64,000 nt of DNA from Brachypodius melanocephalos (lineage: Eukaryota; Chordata; Aves; Passeriformes; Pycnonotidae): contig VZSR01000598.1 in the NCBI GenBank assembly GCA_013398615.1, positions 1,115,281 through 1,179,280 on the forward strand, in the 5' to 3' direction. Below the pieces are notes generated by a model, which ran no database searches, had not been told where the DNA came from, and saw nothing but the letters and a program-made list of their open reading frames with translations. Position numbers and translations under genes: made by a program. Of this stretch, positions 49,031 to 63,409 are shown piece after piece. Position 1 is the stretch's first letter. Every line of letters starts with the position of its first letter.

Positions 49031-52000
49031 AGAAGGAGGCATTCAAGAGTTTGTTTCCAGTCCGACATCACGGATATCCCAAACATTTATGACTAGTTGA
49101 ATGCACCCAATAACCCTCGTTATGACAAATATTCACTGTTAGAATAGAATAACTTGAGTCACTCCGGTTCGTGGAGCCTTCCACAAACCAAGGCCTCTCG
49201 CATCTCTCGTTTCCAAGTAGACTGTAAGAAAACCAGGCCATGAAGGTCTCCGATCTTGAGGAAAAGCTTCAGAAAGTCTCCAGGAAAGACAAAGAGTGCA
49301 CAGGGAGACTGTTCATGATGTCTAAATATTTATCCAGGAGGTGGGTAGTAAGGAAGGACTAATTACCATTAAAGATGTCAAATATCGCACTTCTAATTAC
49401 GTTAACAAAGGTAGCACAACGGAAGGTAAACGTGAACGCACATCTGAGATCATGAGACTGCCTCATCCGTGGCTATAAATTATTACATCACTCTGCTCAT
49501 TCCCATCAGGTGTTGTTTTCTGACAGAGCGATTTGCCTCTTACAGGTGTAGTGCAATTAAGATTATCCTTGCTAAAATTGGAATTCTTCTGTTTATAGCC
49601 AAACTTATTGGGTTTACGCATTCCATTCCTACAATAATTGAGGCTTTTTATCATCTTTTTGTGAGGATTGCTCTGAGGAGTTAAAGACATTTTCATGTCA
49701 CAGAGGAGAACAAAGTGTCTCTTGTAGAAATGCATATGAAACAGCCACAAGACCCCTCAAGAAACCATACTCTAGAAAGAATGGAAGCTAATTTGGCATC
49801 TGTGGGAACTATACAAAGTCTGTCCTAAAATCAGACCTTGAAAACAATGGAAGTTCATGTTTGAATTCAGATCAGAATCCTACAGCACTATTAGTGGCTC
49901 TGTGTAGTATTTATCTTGATAAAATCATCTTTCCCTTCCTCCGTACAGTAGTGAGACGTTTTCAAGCCCGTCTGTGCTGGGAGCTTTGCTTCCAGGAGCA
50001 GCTGTGGATCATTGCTCAGCAGATAGCATGGACCCCGTGGTGGGACAGCACCAGCTCACCTTTGTGCAAGCAATTCTGCAGATATCCTTACTCACAGCTG
50101 TGTACTGTACTATCCAGTACTTTAATACCAGATTAATTCCCTAGCACCAAATTGATTACGTACTTTTTGCAGTTAAGAAAGGTCATGGATTTGTACACTC
50201 TGACATAGCTAATTATCAGAAAGATTTTAAGTATTTAACAGAATTGAAATACAGTATTTCATGCTACAGAATTGCCTCAGTGGATGGAATCAATAATACC
50301 AAGAACACTCGGAAAAAGTATGGCATGGCCTCCAGTTCACAGGGTATTTCTGATTTTCTTCTAATGGATATACAAACACAAGAAGACATCCAACCCTTGC
50401 TACCAAAACACAAGGAGAGTAACAGAATGTAAACATAAAGCTGCTAATGTACACACTGACACATGAATGACATTTACATTGTTCAGAATAAAATCAAGGA
50501 TACTTTCAAATAATGAGCCACAGAAAAATTGCTGGAGCAAAATCGTCTTCAGAATGAAATGCAGACTCATTTGAAATGAGAGTTTTTTCATTTAAAAAAT
50601 GGTGCAGCTAATAATAAAGTCTTTTAACCTGTATTTTGTTATAGGTGACAGGTGAACAAATCACAGGTCTTGAGTTTCTCTACCCTGCCTCTCTTGGTAA
50701 CGTCATCTCCAGTACCATCTGCTACCTACCAGACAAACAGACCAACCACATAATGAGGTACCAGCTTCCACCCAGCTACCGTGACTAAATCAGAACAAAA
50801 GATTCAACGCCTCCTTCAACAAAGGAACACAAGTCTAAGCTGTCTTTGCTAATTGCTGGGTTTCAGGTTGTCTGTTACAGATTTTAAGTGAGCTACAAAC
50901 TTCCATCAAATACTTATAGCTGTTGGATAAAGATACTAAGAATAAAAGATAAATGAAAGCAAAAGGTAAGAGAGAAGAGAAGAAAGCTTAGAAAATAAGT
51001 AACTACTTATGGTAATTTAAAGACTGTGGAATAATATAAACATGAAAGACCAGGGGGCAGAGTGATTGATATCTCATATGTTTTCGATGCCCTTACGGTT
51101 ATTAGACTGCAATATATGGGAACATACAATAAACTATGAATTAAAATGTAATTGTAGCTTCAGGCATCTTCTTCATTGTCTGCTGTGGTGTTATGTCTTC
51201 ATGCACCGTGATTGACAAGGTGTAATTAATCATCTTACTCAGTTGTAAATATGGGCACCCTTCACAGTAGGCATCAGGAAGTGTGTACCAGCAAAGAAAG
51301 CAATAGTTGACGCTGAGATACCATTAAATCAAAATCAGAGTGCGTATATGCTCAGAAATGTGTGTTTGGTGTGATGCTGTTATCGTTTATTTCTAAAATA
51401 CTGTACCAACAGATTTACTTGATTTGCAAGTTAACTACAACATTAACTGGTTTTATTTATTTTGTCTCTTCTTCATTTTTATAGGCAATGATGTTATTCT
51501 CCTAAAATGTGAGCCAGTTTGCTTCCTGTCAGCAAGTGGAGCTCAGCTCTTCCTCTCCCCAAGTTGCTGCAGACAGACCAGCAGCTCTGTGGACTGACTT
51601 GAAATGGTTCAGGCAAATTATTACTCCATTCATGGATCACCTTCTGCACTTCTGATATACTGAGTTAGACACTTTGGGTCATTTTAAAGTGAAAGAGAAT
51701 AATGAAATTATCTTAACAAGGAACATTGTTTCATTTGAAAATAGGACATTTCTTGCCACCAATGCTGTCCCCAAATTGTAAATCAATGTCTTTTAAAAGA
51801 TTTTTTGCAGTATTCAAGGATAGGAATCATGTTATATCTGTTTCTTTTTGTAAATGATTGCTATCCTTATCTAGTGAGTCCAGAAATGGTGTCTGAGTCA
51901 TGGGAAATTTAAGTGGTTTGTCTCAGGAAAATTTGGTGGCATGCATGTTTTTGATGCACGTAGAGCTGCTGAATGAATAATTGGCCCCTATTTAATGTCC

Positions 52001-54552
52001 TCTGCTTTAAAGCTGTCTAGTACATTTGCTGTTTAAAAAAATGTCTTTCAAAGCTCTTAAATATGTAACAAAAAGAGGTTGCTCTCCCCATTCTGACATG
52101 AACAAAGCTATACAGTGAGCTGCCCGAGGTACTTCCAGCATGGGATTAATTACAAACACAATCATAAATGGAAATTTTCAAAGTTTTCCAATTCTTTTTC
52201 TTTGCAATACCAGCCGATGAGTGTTTGATAAAACATGCAGTAAAAATATCAGTCCAGGAATTAGCTATTAAATATTAAGCCAAGCATTTTTCAGGGAGCA
52301 TGGGATCTGTTGGATCTATAACTCCACAATTTACCCCTGATGGAGTGAGATCTCTGGCTGTCTTTGGAAGCAAACGGAGCTTAAAACAGGAGCGCGCTCT
52401 CAAGAAGATGATCAACTAAGAATGTGTTTTATTTTGATTTGAAAAACTGTCAATCACAAATAAAAAAGACCAAATACTATTATTATATATACTAGCTAAA
52501 TGTATTTGTCTGGTAAACCAGGCATATGCAGGAAAGAGAAATAATACAGTTTAAAAGGAAAATATTCCGAAGGTTTTGCCCAGATGTTGCACTGAAATTG
52601 TTGTTCCCTGGTACAAGCAATTGATTTCAGAGGAAAATACAAGCACATTATAGATGTGAGAGAGAAATAAGATGTCCAATGTCTCACATATTTCAGTTTA
52701 TATAGCCACAGCTATTTAAACAATTCCAAAACTGCCTCTACCGGTGTCAAAGAGGGAGGGAAATCTTCAACCACATGATCTTCTCTCCAGAGTCCTGTTA
52801 AATCCACTGAACTTAAAACAGAACAAGAAGTGTGAAATATGGGTTTGAACATGTTATGTCAGAAATGTAAAGGTTGGAAGCCTTTTTAGTAACCGATATT
52901 AATATTGTATTAAATGTTATGAAAAGGTAGGTGTTGGAAAGAAGGGCTGGGCTCATGTGCAGTTTTGTCAAGGTTTTTATCTGTGATTATGATTCCAGAT
53001 GTATCTATTCCCTGAGGAGAAAAATGAAGTAAAGTTGGCATGTGACATGTGTTTTAAGGTGTTTGGCAGAGTTTCCCAAAGTGATGACAAAATGTTCATT
53101 TTTATTACAGTGAATTGGTAAAGAAAACACGATTCTGAAGGTCAGTAGCCATATATTTAAGATAGCTTTGGAGTTTTATTTTGGGGAATGTACATTTTTG
53201 GTGATGTGCTTAGATCTGATTGCCTGATAAGCATCTACTATAATAAATAATGTAAATAGAATAACTTTTACAAAATATGAAGCCGTAATTACTAGAAATT
53301 CAGTAAATTCATGCACAAACATGGCAAAGATTGCAAAAACATCTCATTTTTGCATCTAGGAGTGTAGCTGCTTCTTATTAATTTTTAAAAAATCTGTTTA
53401 CTGCAGGCTTCTTGCTCTACAGTTAGAGCTCAAATAATTGTACCTTCCTACAAGGTATTTTGTAGGAAGATGTTTTTAATGTAAAGGGACAGATGTTAAT
53501 TTTTTAAACAAACTGGGGAAGGCTGTTTTTTTGGGTGAAGGCTGTTTAACCCAAACACAAGTACGAGTTGAGATGAGAGCTCCCTGTGGCTGCCCCGCTC
53601 CCCCCGTGGTGTCCCCGCAGCCCCGGTGTGTGCAGCAGCCCCGCAGCTCCACGCTGCCAGCGGGGCACCCCGGGCTGCAGCACCAGGCAAACACTCCCTC
53701 ATAAACATTTTACAAGTTCAGCATCCACCAATCGGCGGGGTTTGGGAGCCTGCCCCGATTGGGTGTCTCAGGGATTTGGTAAACACGGCTACATAACAAA
53801 AACAAGGTCTGTAGAGAAAAGACTCCAATAGCAATGCCTCCTTTGAATATTCAGAGCCTAAGAATATGATTAATTCCATACTTTATAAGTAAACTTCCCC
53901 GGCTCTGTATCCATCTGCAAATATTCAGAGTGATGTGCTCAATACATTCCTTTCTGTTCTACAACCACATTTCTTTGTGATTTTAACCACATCAGAAAGC
54001 ACTTCAGATTTCTAACACAAATATCCAACGCATTTAATGTAAGGAAGCTTCCTTTATTGGAGGTGATTGGGAACATTTTGTATTTTATAGGTATATTTAA
54101 AAGGTTAGCAGTAGGGGGGAATCGTCTGTGGAAAATCTGTCTACAGCTGAAATTCTTAGATGCAGAAGTGTTGCTGAAATGCATAATACATTTACATTCT
54201 TTTGTTAAGTAGCTTACAGGACTATCCTCTTAGCTACCAGATATCCAGATCTTTTTTTTTTTTTTTTAAAGTCAAATAATATTTCTTCTCTTTCTTTTAA
54301 TTTGCTGTTTTCAGGAGTATATTCTTGGTTTGAGGTTTTGTGTGCCATTAGAAGATTTTCATTTCCATGGGCTTTTTTACTTTTTTAATCTACAATTTTG
54401 TTGTTCTTTTCCATAATCTGCTGCAACTTTATTTCATCTTTAGTGCATGCAAAGAAGCCCCTCATTGGCTAGTACATTACTGATAATGATTTACAAGTTT
54501 TCCCAGATTAATTTTCCATGGGGTAATTTCCCCCCCAATATAACATAGCTCC

Positions 54553-54556
<4 letters not shown>
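49031..54556. other. Non-coding 5' flank of LHX2, proximal
   Basis: AT-rich and largely repeat-free. No exon recognised. There is a T run near 54252-54267 and a GC-rich patch at 53586-53690. Likely regulatory desert upstream of LHX2. Confidence 0.5.

Positions 54557-54624
<68 letters not shown>
54557..54624. repeat. 68-nt poly-A run
   Basis: Uninterrupted A from 54557 to 54624. No obvious retrocopy precedes it and I found no flanking target-site duplication. Bird CR1 elements do not leave such tails, so it is either a simple repeat expansion or an assembly-sensitive tract. Confidence 0.95.
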
Positions 54625-54626
<2 letters not shown>

Positions 54627-55099
54627 ATGCCAAAGGTTAAGGCATTTTATAATACAATTTAGAAATTAATTTTTGAAGTTGTTGTGTTTGTATTTTAAAT
54701 TTAGAGTCTATTTTTACTTCAGTATCAGAAAAATAATGTGTAGAATTAAAAAAATTAGCAGTCTGGTATTTTCCAGATATTGAAATGTGCCTGCCTAATG
54801 AAGGCAGAAGACTTGCTCACTAGATTTATTTTAAAGCAGTGCTTTTAGATAGCCATAAATTAAAATGGCAGTTTTCAACTGGATACTTATTACTATTTTA
54901 TTTGATATTTGCAAGATACCTGACCATTTAATATTTATCCTTTATTTCTCTGAGCTGATCTAATTGCACCTCTCTATTTTGCATTTATTTCTCTTCGCAA
55001 ACACTACATTATTCACTCTCTCCTGTGCTTATTAAACAGTGCCACCTGCACCAAATGAAACAAAGCTTCTCCATCAATCTATCCCAGCTAAAGAACCCT

Positions 55100-55330
55100 G
55101 ACTATATATTATAATTAATTGAAGCTCAATTGAACACTTGAGTCTGAACTAGATACAGTAACCTGAAAAAACATTTTAAAAAAAATTAGGATGTACTTTA
55201 AAGAAATCTTCTAAATGAAAATGTTCACTCAAAACTGAGAACCTAACCTTGCACCAAGCACTCTTCATCAGCTCCGCACAGTACCTCAAGTAGCAATTAG
55301 CAGGTCCTTTAATTAATTAACTATTCCCTG
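55100..55330. promoter_or_regulatory. Candidate enhancer with TAATTA cluster
   Basis: Contains ATAATTAATTG at about 55111, CAATTAG at 55294-55300 and TTTAATTAATTAAC at 55308-55321 within 220 bp. Homeodomain proteins bind such cores. Motif density suggests, but does not prove, an enhancer about 7.5 kb upstream of the LHX2 ATG. Confidence 0.3.
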
Positions 55331-57739
55331 TACATCACAGGGATTTTTGTGGCACTAACGTCATCCTTCATAAGTGAATACCAAATCCAGTCAATATTTT
55401 GTCACTCCAAACCCTTCTCTGGACTACCTGAATGCCACGGGCCGGCTGTGCAGGAGCATTTCCCAGCCCAGGAGCAGGTATGGACAGGGACAAACTTGGC
55501 GGTGCAGCGGGGGAGCGGGGACAGACGGCGCTGCCACGGGCAGGGACGCACGGGGCACCCTGTGTGCAAATACTGGCAGCAGGAAGGAGTCACATAGGAT
55601 GGCAATTGAAACTGTGGCAATGAGATCTTAGAAATGGACTCGAGTAAGATGATTTTCTTTAAAAGCTGAGCGTACCGTGAACTTTGCAAGTGCTGCAGGC
55701 TCTGCTGCTGTGCTGCCTCCCGCTCCCACTGCCCGCTCCCAGACAAGAGCAGATTAATTAAGTGGCAGGTCAGACACGAGAAGGTGAGAGGGCATTTCCC
55801 ACCAATCCGGGACATTTTGCCCATTTTATACTTTTCAAACTTTTTATATAAGCATGGCTGATTCTTTTCAATGTAATTCTCATTTGGAAAATATTAAGTC
55901 ATTTTAAGGGAATTACCACCTGAAGATGAGGCACAAAATACGTCTTGCTGGTTTTCAGATTTCCAAAGATGCAGTATGTAAATTTGTTTGTATAAATATG
56001 TATAAGATATATCACAGTATGAGGCTGTGTGTGTGTGGATGAACATATGTGTGTGTAACCATCTATCTATTTGCAGATTCAGACACAGACATATGTTATA
56101 ATTTCTTAGAGGCAAATATCTGCAGAAATAATTCTTTGTGTTCAGTAGTTTTCTTTAGTATGTAGTAAGTTTCTCTTCAGAGCTTTCTGTGCTTAGGAAA
56201 GATCTTATGAGTTCATGTAATGTATAGTATTATGAAATCAAATAAAGTATGCCTTGTATGATTTTGCAAGAATAATACATTAGCATTCTCTTTCAACATG
56301 TGTAATATTTTGAACTATGGAACCAACTTGATAGATAATTTAAAAAATAAACAATATATGATGAGCATATATATATGCATACTGTAGAAATTTCCAGAAA
56401 GAAGGAAGAATTATTATTCAAATATTTTGAGGTGTTTGCCAAATGCCACTATAATTTTAAAAACCCACCATATTTAATTTGAACTCTTCAAGAGGAGTAA
56501 TATGTATTCAATTACTAAAAGATAGTAACTTACTGATCCCAGTAAGATTTGCTATTTTCTAAGAGTAACAGAAATTTCCATTTCCAGCTTATGGATTCTC
56601 CCTCAGCACTGTTACTGCAAATTCAGTTAAAAAAAAAATTTTGGCATCAGCAAAATGTAAAGTAAAACGTAAAAGTGAACTGATAAGCTATGATTGTATC
56701 TCTGGTTTTGCTGTGTAAATCTGCTCTTATCAATAATTCACTATTCACGTTCTACAAAGACTCTGTTTTTACATTTTTAATTAGGACTTAAAATTTTACA
56801 AAGGTAATTAAAAAAAGTGAAATGCTCTGTGCTTGGAGTCTTTATGTCATAATTCACCACACATTTTTTCCAATAGATTTGGCAAATGAATACTCTGTTT
56901 TGATACACCAATCTCAAACAAAGGTGGACTCTGATGCAATTTTTCACTGTTCATTTCCCTGAACCTTTTGGGATATAAAGAATCGTGAACAAATACTTAA
57001 CAGCCTGATCAATAGCCATTGACCATTTGGAGCCCCTCGTACCCTAACAAGCACAGCTTGATCATGTATATTTGATCATGTAAAATTTCAAAGCACCTTG
57101 ATACAGCAGAGCAAGGCGTTCTATGGCATCTTTGTGTTATTTCCTAAAGCACATATTTCCCATGATTTAGCTTTACCATTAATGGAAACTTATTGCACAT
57201 ATATTTGATGAAACTCAAGACCATGAATTTCATTGTTATATATCCACAGTATTTCATATGAATGGCAAATATAAAACACTATCCTATCATTTTAGGATAG
57301 GGAACTCTGGATGTGCCCATGGATTCAATGGACCCCAGAGTGCAAATCTAAAAAGCTCTATCGTTATAAATCTTGCATTCCTGTTAAGTGTTGGCATGCA
57401 CATTACACTGAGGTGTCTTAAGTTTATTTTAGCGGAAAAATTGCAGTAAAAATCTTTCCCTTGATATTCTTTTAAATATATGTTCACATATGTATAAAAT
57501 AAAAAATATTCATGTTCACAGCTGTGTTTGCCCTCAGCCTTATTAATATCATGGAAAGAGTAAAAGGTCTAAGCAAAAAAAAAATTACAGTGAAAAATTT
57601 CTTTGCAGAACTTTATTATTGTTCATAATTCCACATCCAATGTTTTTCATACAGGAATTCTAGTTTATCATTAAAATATAACACTGATGCTACATTTGTA
57701 TAGCTGCCTTTTCTGCTTATAATCATAATGTTTATTCTA

Positions 57740-58200
57740 ACTTTCTGGGCTTATTATTTTAGACAGATATCAGTTTAATTAGCTTAAGCTGTCATACTCT
57801 AAAAAATACAGACGGGTTGCCTGCTTCGGGAGGAGGAAGGTGGCTGCAGATTTCAGAAGCAGAGACAGTTAATGCCTTGTACATTATCATGTAAACAGCA
57901 AAAGGACAAAAATAATTACCTGATAAACTTTCAATTTCTGACTCTCCCCTATATGCTTTCTGACCAATTTTTCTATAGAAAATCCATTCAAATTAGGCAA
58001 GTCCTCTAAATATCTGCAGCATCTGCTGGTTCAGACACCTTCCTTTATGCAGAGTACCATTTTCATATGATAATACATGTAATATGATATAGAATGACAG
58101 AATGCATGACAGTTGCCCATAATACATAGAAAGTCACTCAAAGGACAGAAGCGACATTTGGATAATTAGCATCCATTGGGCAGTCAATCATGCGAATAGA
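57740..58200. promoter_or_regulatory. Candidate enhancer with TAATTAGC motifs
   Basis: TTTAATTAGCTTAAGC near 57774 and GGATAATTAGCATCC near 58160 share the TAATTAGC core. The later part also has CAATCATGCGAATA. Repeat-free. Inference from motif content. Confidence 0.3.
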
Positions 58201-59302
58201 AAAAACTGAACAAAACCCACAATGGAGTTAGAAAACAAAAGGGACCCTAGCCAGTCTCAGGATTAACTGCTCTAAAGCGATCTAAATGCTTTTGTATCTA
58301 AAGAACTGAGGCTCCCAGGGCTGCCCTGTTCCCCTCTAGATACCCAGGGAACTAATTGTGGCGATCAAAGTTAAAGCATTCTCTCTTCTTTATAGACTGC
58401 TAAATACACAGAAAAATTATTTCTCCATTCGTGTTCATTAAACTATTTTAAAGTTAAAATACTGATGCCACGTTCTTTTGCCAAGTGAAATGAGCCAGAG
58501 TATTGAGATTGTCCTGCTTTTATGAGAACACAACAGACCTTTTAATTTAAACTCTGCCTTTGTTTGATTAATATTATTTTGCTGTGTCCAGTCTGCTATC
58601 TCTTTCTTTTTGCATAATGAAGGCAATTGTCATTAGAAACTCCTGTGTGAGAAAAACCTGAAAACAGGAATAGGAATAATAATGATAATAACAAAGCCCA
58701 TTAACAAAATTAAGCAGGAAAGGTCTAACAATTTCTTAGTAGCTTCTACTTCATAAAATAAATAAAATATTTTGTCACTCAATATATGCAGCTGAAAATA
58801 CTTCCTTTCCCCAGATTAGGTGGAAGATGAGGGCAGCCTCCTTTAAAGCTCCATCTAACAGAAGAGAAAGAGAAAGAGAAGAAATACAGAGAAAGCCCCA
58901 GGATGTGGAAAGTCATGAAAATACCTACCCTGGAGACAGTATTCCCATAGGATCCTTTTCATACAAATTCCAACTTGCCTAATGCCCTTAATGAATGAAA
59001 TAAAAAGAGAATTCAGAAAGGCCCATGCTGATGGCTCATGCTGGAAAGTGTGTGGTTTAAGGCATAGCTGCAGCAGTTCTGGGAGGGAATCAGCTCCGGT
59101 CCCCATCAGCCAAGCAGACAGGAATCACTGGGGCGAAATCTTCCCCCTCACACATTTGCAATTGACTTGAAATAACATCACGACACCTTTGGATAATTGA
59201 CGCCTTCTTACCTTTCGTTGTCCTTTGTAATTAATATTTGTAGATCTAGAGGTTTCTGCCAGCCACAGATAACAGGAAGGTGGAAGGGGTGGGGAGACAG
59301 AG

Positions 59303-59380
59303 CGTGTGTGTGCGTGAGTGTGTGTGTGAGTGTGTGCGAGAGAGACAGAGGCAGAGGGAAGGAGAGAGGCAGAGAGAGCC
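59303..59380. repeat. GT then GA microsatellite
   Basis: Imperfect GT repeat 59303-59336 followed by a GA-rich stretch. Confidence 0.85.
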
Positions 59381-61789
59381 TTTGGTTGTGTCTCTGCTTG
59401 GGGAATGGAGTGCTGGTGTATTTGTGTGGATGTGTACTGGGGGCTTTGCAAACCTCTGGAGTTCTAAAGGCAAGACAGAAAGTGAGAAGTAGGATGAGCT
59501 GGATGTCCCCTGTCAGTCCTTACAGAGTTTCAGCAGCCGTGACCTTCAACCCTTTTGCTGTGTGTGAGCCCCAACTGCAGCCCCCTTGCCCAGCTACTGT
59601 GCCAGCCTCCCAACGCGGAGAAGGGAGAGAGGACAGCAGAGCTAAGGAGGCAGAGAGAGATTGAGATCAGAAGGGCTTTTCGCCCAGTCAGATGGGCCTC
59701 TGGTGACAAATCAATCACGGCCCTTTCAAACCAATGGTGCTGCCAGTCTCCAGCTCACCAAGCCCTCACAGCCTCCCCCGGCTCCTCGGGCTCTCCTACA
59801 TGACACTCAGCTGATGACGGGGGCTCCAGTCAAAGCAGGGCTGCTTTTTACAGGTTGATTTGGTCATTAGCATCATTTCTTCTCTATCTCCCCCTCTTGC
59901 TCTGTCTCTACCTACCAACTATTTATTTATTAAATGTTGAAAACTAATATTAGAAAAGGGATTGAGATAACTAGAAACATCTGCAAATAAGTTGGTACAC
60001 TGCCTTGCTAAAGGATCCCAGATTTATCTATTTATTTGATTTTGTACTCTTAGCAAGAGCTACCTGTAATGTAATGAGTTCATCTGATCAGTATAATCAG
60101 GGACAAAGAAAGGAGGCCTTATAAGATACTCACTTCATCTCCTCCTTCTCTTTATTTATTTTACACTAATAAAAAAACTGGCTTCAGTGATCTTTCCTGC
60201 TACACCCATAGGACAGGAATTATTTTTCAATTTTGTTTTTTTGCAGACATTTGTTAAAATACAATATCAGGTCCTTTCTAAAGGTATGAAGAAGTTCCTT
60301 ATCTGGAACAAATTTGCATTACCACTGAAATTCTTGTATTTCAAGGAGTGTACACTAATAAGGCTCTAAATGAGGTAGGAAAAAACCCTCAAAAATTGCT
60401 ACTAAATCCTAATAAGTACTTCTTTCAATGCTGACTTTCTTCTGAATATCTGAAAAGGTGTTTTAAACTAATTATAAGAGAAACAGTAATAGAAGAAGAG
60501 GGCTTAAAAGTTTAGGAAGAACAAAGTACTCTCTGCAGATTTTGTGATCGCAGGAATTGCATTCTCTGTTTCTGCTTCTCTTCTCCCCTTGCCACACTCC
60601 CCTCCAAATCCCAATACATAGGGGAAAAAATCAAAACAAGGTCTAAACAGAGTATATCTTGCTCTGTCTAAGTCTTCTTTAATCTTTGTTTTTTGAATAA
60701 AAACCTCCTATACCACCCCCCTCAAAAAAGAGTATTGCAAGTTAAGGAAAAGGGAGCGGTCCCTTCTCATCCTCGCTCATCTCCAGTGCCAACCTCTCAG
60801 CTCAGAGCTACCCTGTCCCTGCAGCCAGGGCTGGCAGTGCATGTTTCACCTCACAGATTTACATGTTGGCTGTCTGAGAGCAACTGGCCAGTGTGGGGTG
60901 GGAAAGACGGATGGTGGAAATGCGCAGAACAGAGCCCGGCTCTTCCAGTCTCTGTAAAGAGAGCCTGGGCCAGACACAGTGGCATCAAAAATAGAGCACA
61001 ATATACTCAAAAATGTCTCCCCTCTCTCCTTTCTACCACGAGTGAACTGCGTGAAACTGAAGTGGAGTGCATTGCAGGCAGCAGTGTGGGGTGCTGAACA
61101 GCCTGGAGCTGGAGAGTGCTTCGGTCTTTATCTTCAAAGCTGTCCTGTCAAATACAAGGTCTTTTAAACATCAGAGGGATAAAGTTTCTGATTCTGAAGG
61201 GTTCGTTTTCCTCTTAGTTTTCCTCAATCAGAAGTTAAGCCCATACGACCCCCACAGTAAGCTGGCTCTGGGATTGCTGCCCTGCTAGTTGCCCCATGAT
61301 TTGGAGATGCTTGGATAGAGCAATCTTGATTTGCTCACTGTTTGTTGAGTTCAGTTTTCTTCATGTTAGCTCTTTCTCCCATTTTATGTCTTGAGGCTGT
61401 TGCTGTGTGGCAGTGAATTGAATCTTATGAACTTAAAAGAAAATTATGGCTGGGACCTGGAGAATATTCATCTGTTGCAGAAAATGCTGAAGTCTGAGCA
61501 TGTGAGAATTGAACTAATGAGTTTTCCCCTAATTTTAGTCCCTCAGTCTCTTTTTTTACCATACCTTAATTGCAGTGTTTTCTGACAAAATAATCCTAGC
61601 TCCTAAAAAAAATTAAATGTGCATCTTCATTTCATTGCTTGTACTTCCTTCTACCAATATGATAAAAGAAATTAAGATGATTTACAAAATAATGTGCCTT
61701 TCTGTCATCTTACTGTCAATACATAAGTACTACACTGAAATCTAGTTGATTTCTAAAATGAAAATTCATTAAATTTCTGGAAACTTGAA

Positions 61790-62110
61790 CAATCAACTCC
61801 ATGCATTTTAATTAGATTGCCTGGGTTTTTTACATTTATTACTAATACAGTCCTCTTAACTATGATTTATTTGTTAAACAAAGTGCCATAATCCGTCACT
61901 TATTCATCTTAATTTCAGCAAAATTAAAGTAGTCGCTGTTATATTACACCTAATTGCACTTGCAATGAAAAGAACGGAGATGTTAATCAAAATAAATTGA
62001 AGATAAACAATAAAATCATTAAATCTTTGCTGCAGTAAGTGTAACTAATCAGTTTTGACTTGAAGCGACCGAACACAAATAATGAATCTGTCAGTGAAGA
62101 CGCGCTCATT
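61790..62110. promoter_or_regulatory. Candidate conserved enhancer
   Basis: Repeat-free AT-rich block with TTTTAATTAGATTGCC, CCTAATTGCACTTGCAATG, GTTAATCAAAATAAATTG and AAACAAAG (SOX-type) motifs, bordered on the right by a CpG-rich patch (62120-62260). The mixture of homeodomain and SOX-like cores fits a neural or eye enhancer. Inference only. Confidence 0.35.
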
Positions 62111-63348
62111 AAATCCAGCCTGGTCCGCCCGGGTCCCGCAGGCAGCCGGCACCCCCGGCCCCGCAGGCTCTGCGCCGCTCCGAGGGGACCGCCAGGCGTG
62201 GGGACAGCGCATCCCGGGCAGGGACAGGGTGCCACACACTGCCCCGGGAGCAGGCGAGGATGCAAATGCCACAGGTACCCAGCAACTCCTGCAAGAACCG
62301 CGCCAGCAACAGGGAAACATGCTTTGTTTTATTCAGCCACCAGCAGGGCAGAGATTAGAAAAAGGGGGAAAGGGAAATGAAACCAGAGCCTCAGAGGTAG
62401 GAAGCACTTGGTTGTAAAACTTATTCGAAGTATTAGCAGATCAATGAAGTTGGCATTCTGTTCAGCAATATATGTTAAATAATATGTTTTGCAGTAGTAC
62501 GAGATACTGATTATAGTCCTGTGCTATCCCCACGGGGCAGGGACAATGCCTGGATTAGCAACAGAAGCTGTTCATGTCCTCATTGTCTTTCCACCAGTTA
62601 CCACTTCTGGCCTCGCTACCTCATTACGAGGGACAAAATGGGCACTCCAGTTATTTCCAAATATATTCTTACACTGGCAAGGAGTCCTGTATCTGAGCAG
62701 CCTGGTGAGCTGAGCTAGAGCAATCAGTGCTTTCTACTTCAGCTTTTAAATTGTTTACTTAATGATTTCAGTTTCCCCAATGGAGTATTTGTGAGTTACC
62801 ACTGGTTAGCAGGAATTTACATGGCAAGGAGCAATTTCTCTTAAAATAGTTTTGTGTGATACGCCTTTGTCTGATCTGAGCCAGCAACTCAGTGTAGATA
62901 TAAAATAGAGGCAGTGGTCCTTGCATTTAGTCACACTGAACAAAGTCATTATTTGCTTGAACAATTATCAGTTCCTAAAGAGAAGAATATTTTTATGTTT
63001 CCCCCCCCCTTGTATTTTATCAGTCATTTTACTTATTTACAAATCTTACTGTGCTTTGTCCTAATGATTTACTTAAGCAATATAATTCAGCTTTAAGTGT
63101 TGATCAGCACAAAGGATGTCTGCCTGGCTCCTGGAATCAACATAACAATTAACATTTTACAATGCTAATGCTTTCTCCTGTATTTTACACAGTGGTACAA
63201 ATAATTGATAGTTTAACAGTTAATATGCTCTAGCTCAAGTATATTTGAGGATTACAGACATTTTTAAGCTTATTTTTTACTATCTCTGGATAAGAAATGG
63301 ACAAGATAACCCAGTGCCCTCTGAGCAGGAGGCTAATTTCAGCTCAGC

Positions 63349-63409
63349 TTTCTTTCTTTCTTTTCTTTCTCTTTCTTTCCTTCTTTCTTTCTCTCTCTCT
63401 CTCTCTTTC
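63349..63409. repeat. TTTC and CT microsatellite
   Basis: Pure pyrimidine stretch: TTTC-type units followed by CT repeats to about 63409. Confidence 0.9.

Noticed and set aside
48451..49092. 213-codon plus-strand open frame at the LHX2 promoter
   Set aside because: Lies in the CpG island with an equally open minus-strand frame; typical GC-rich artefact.
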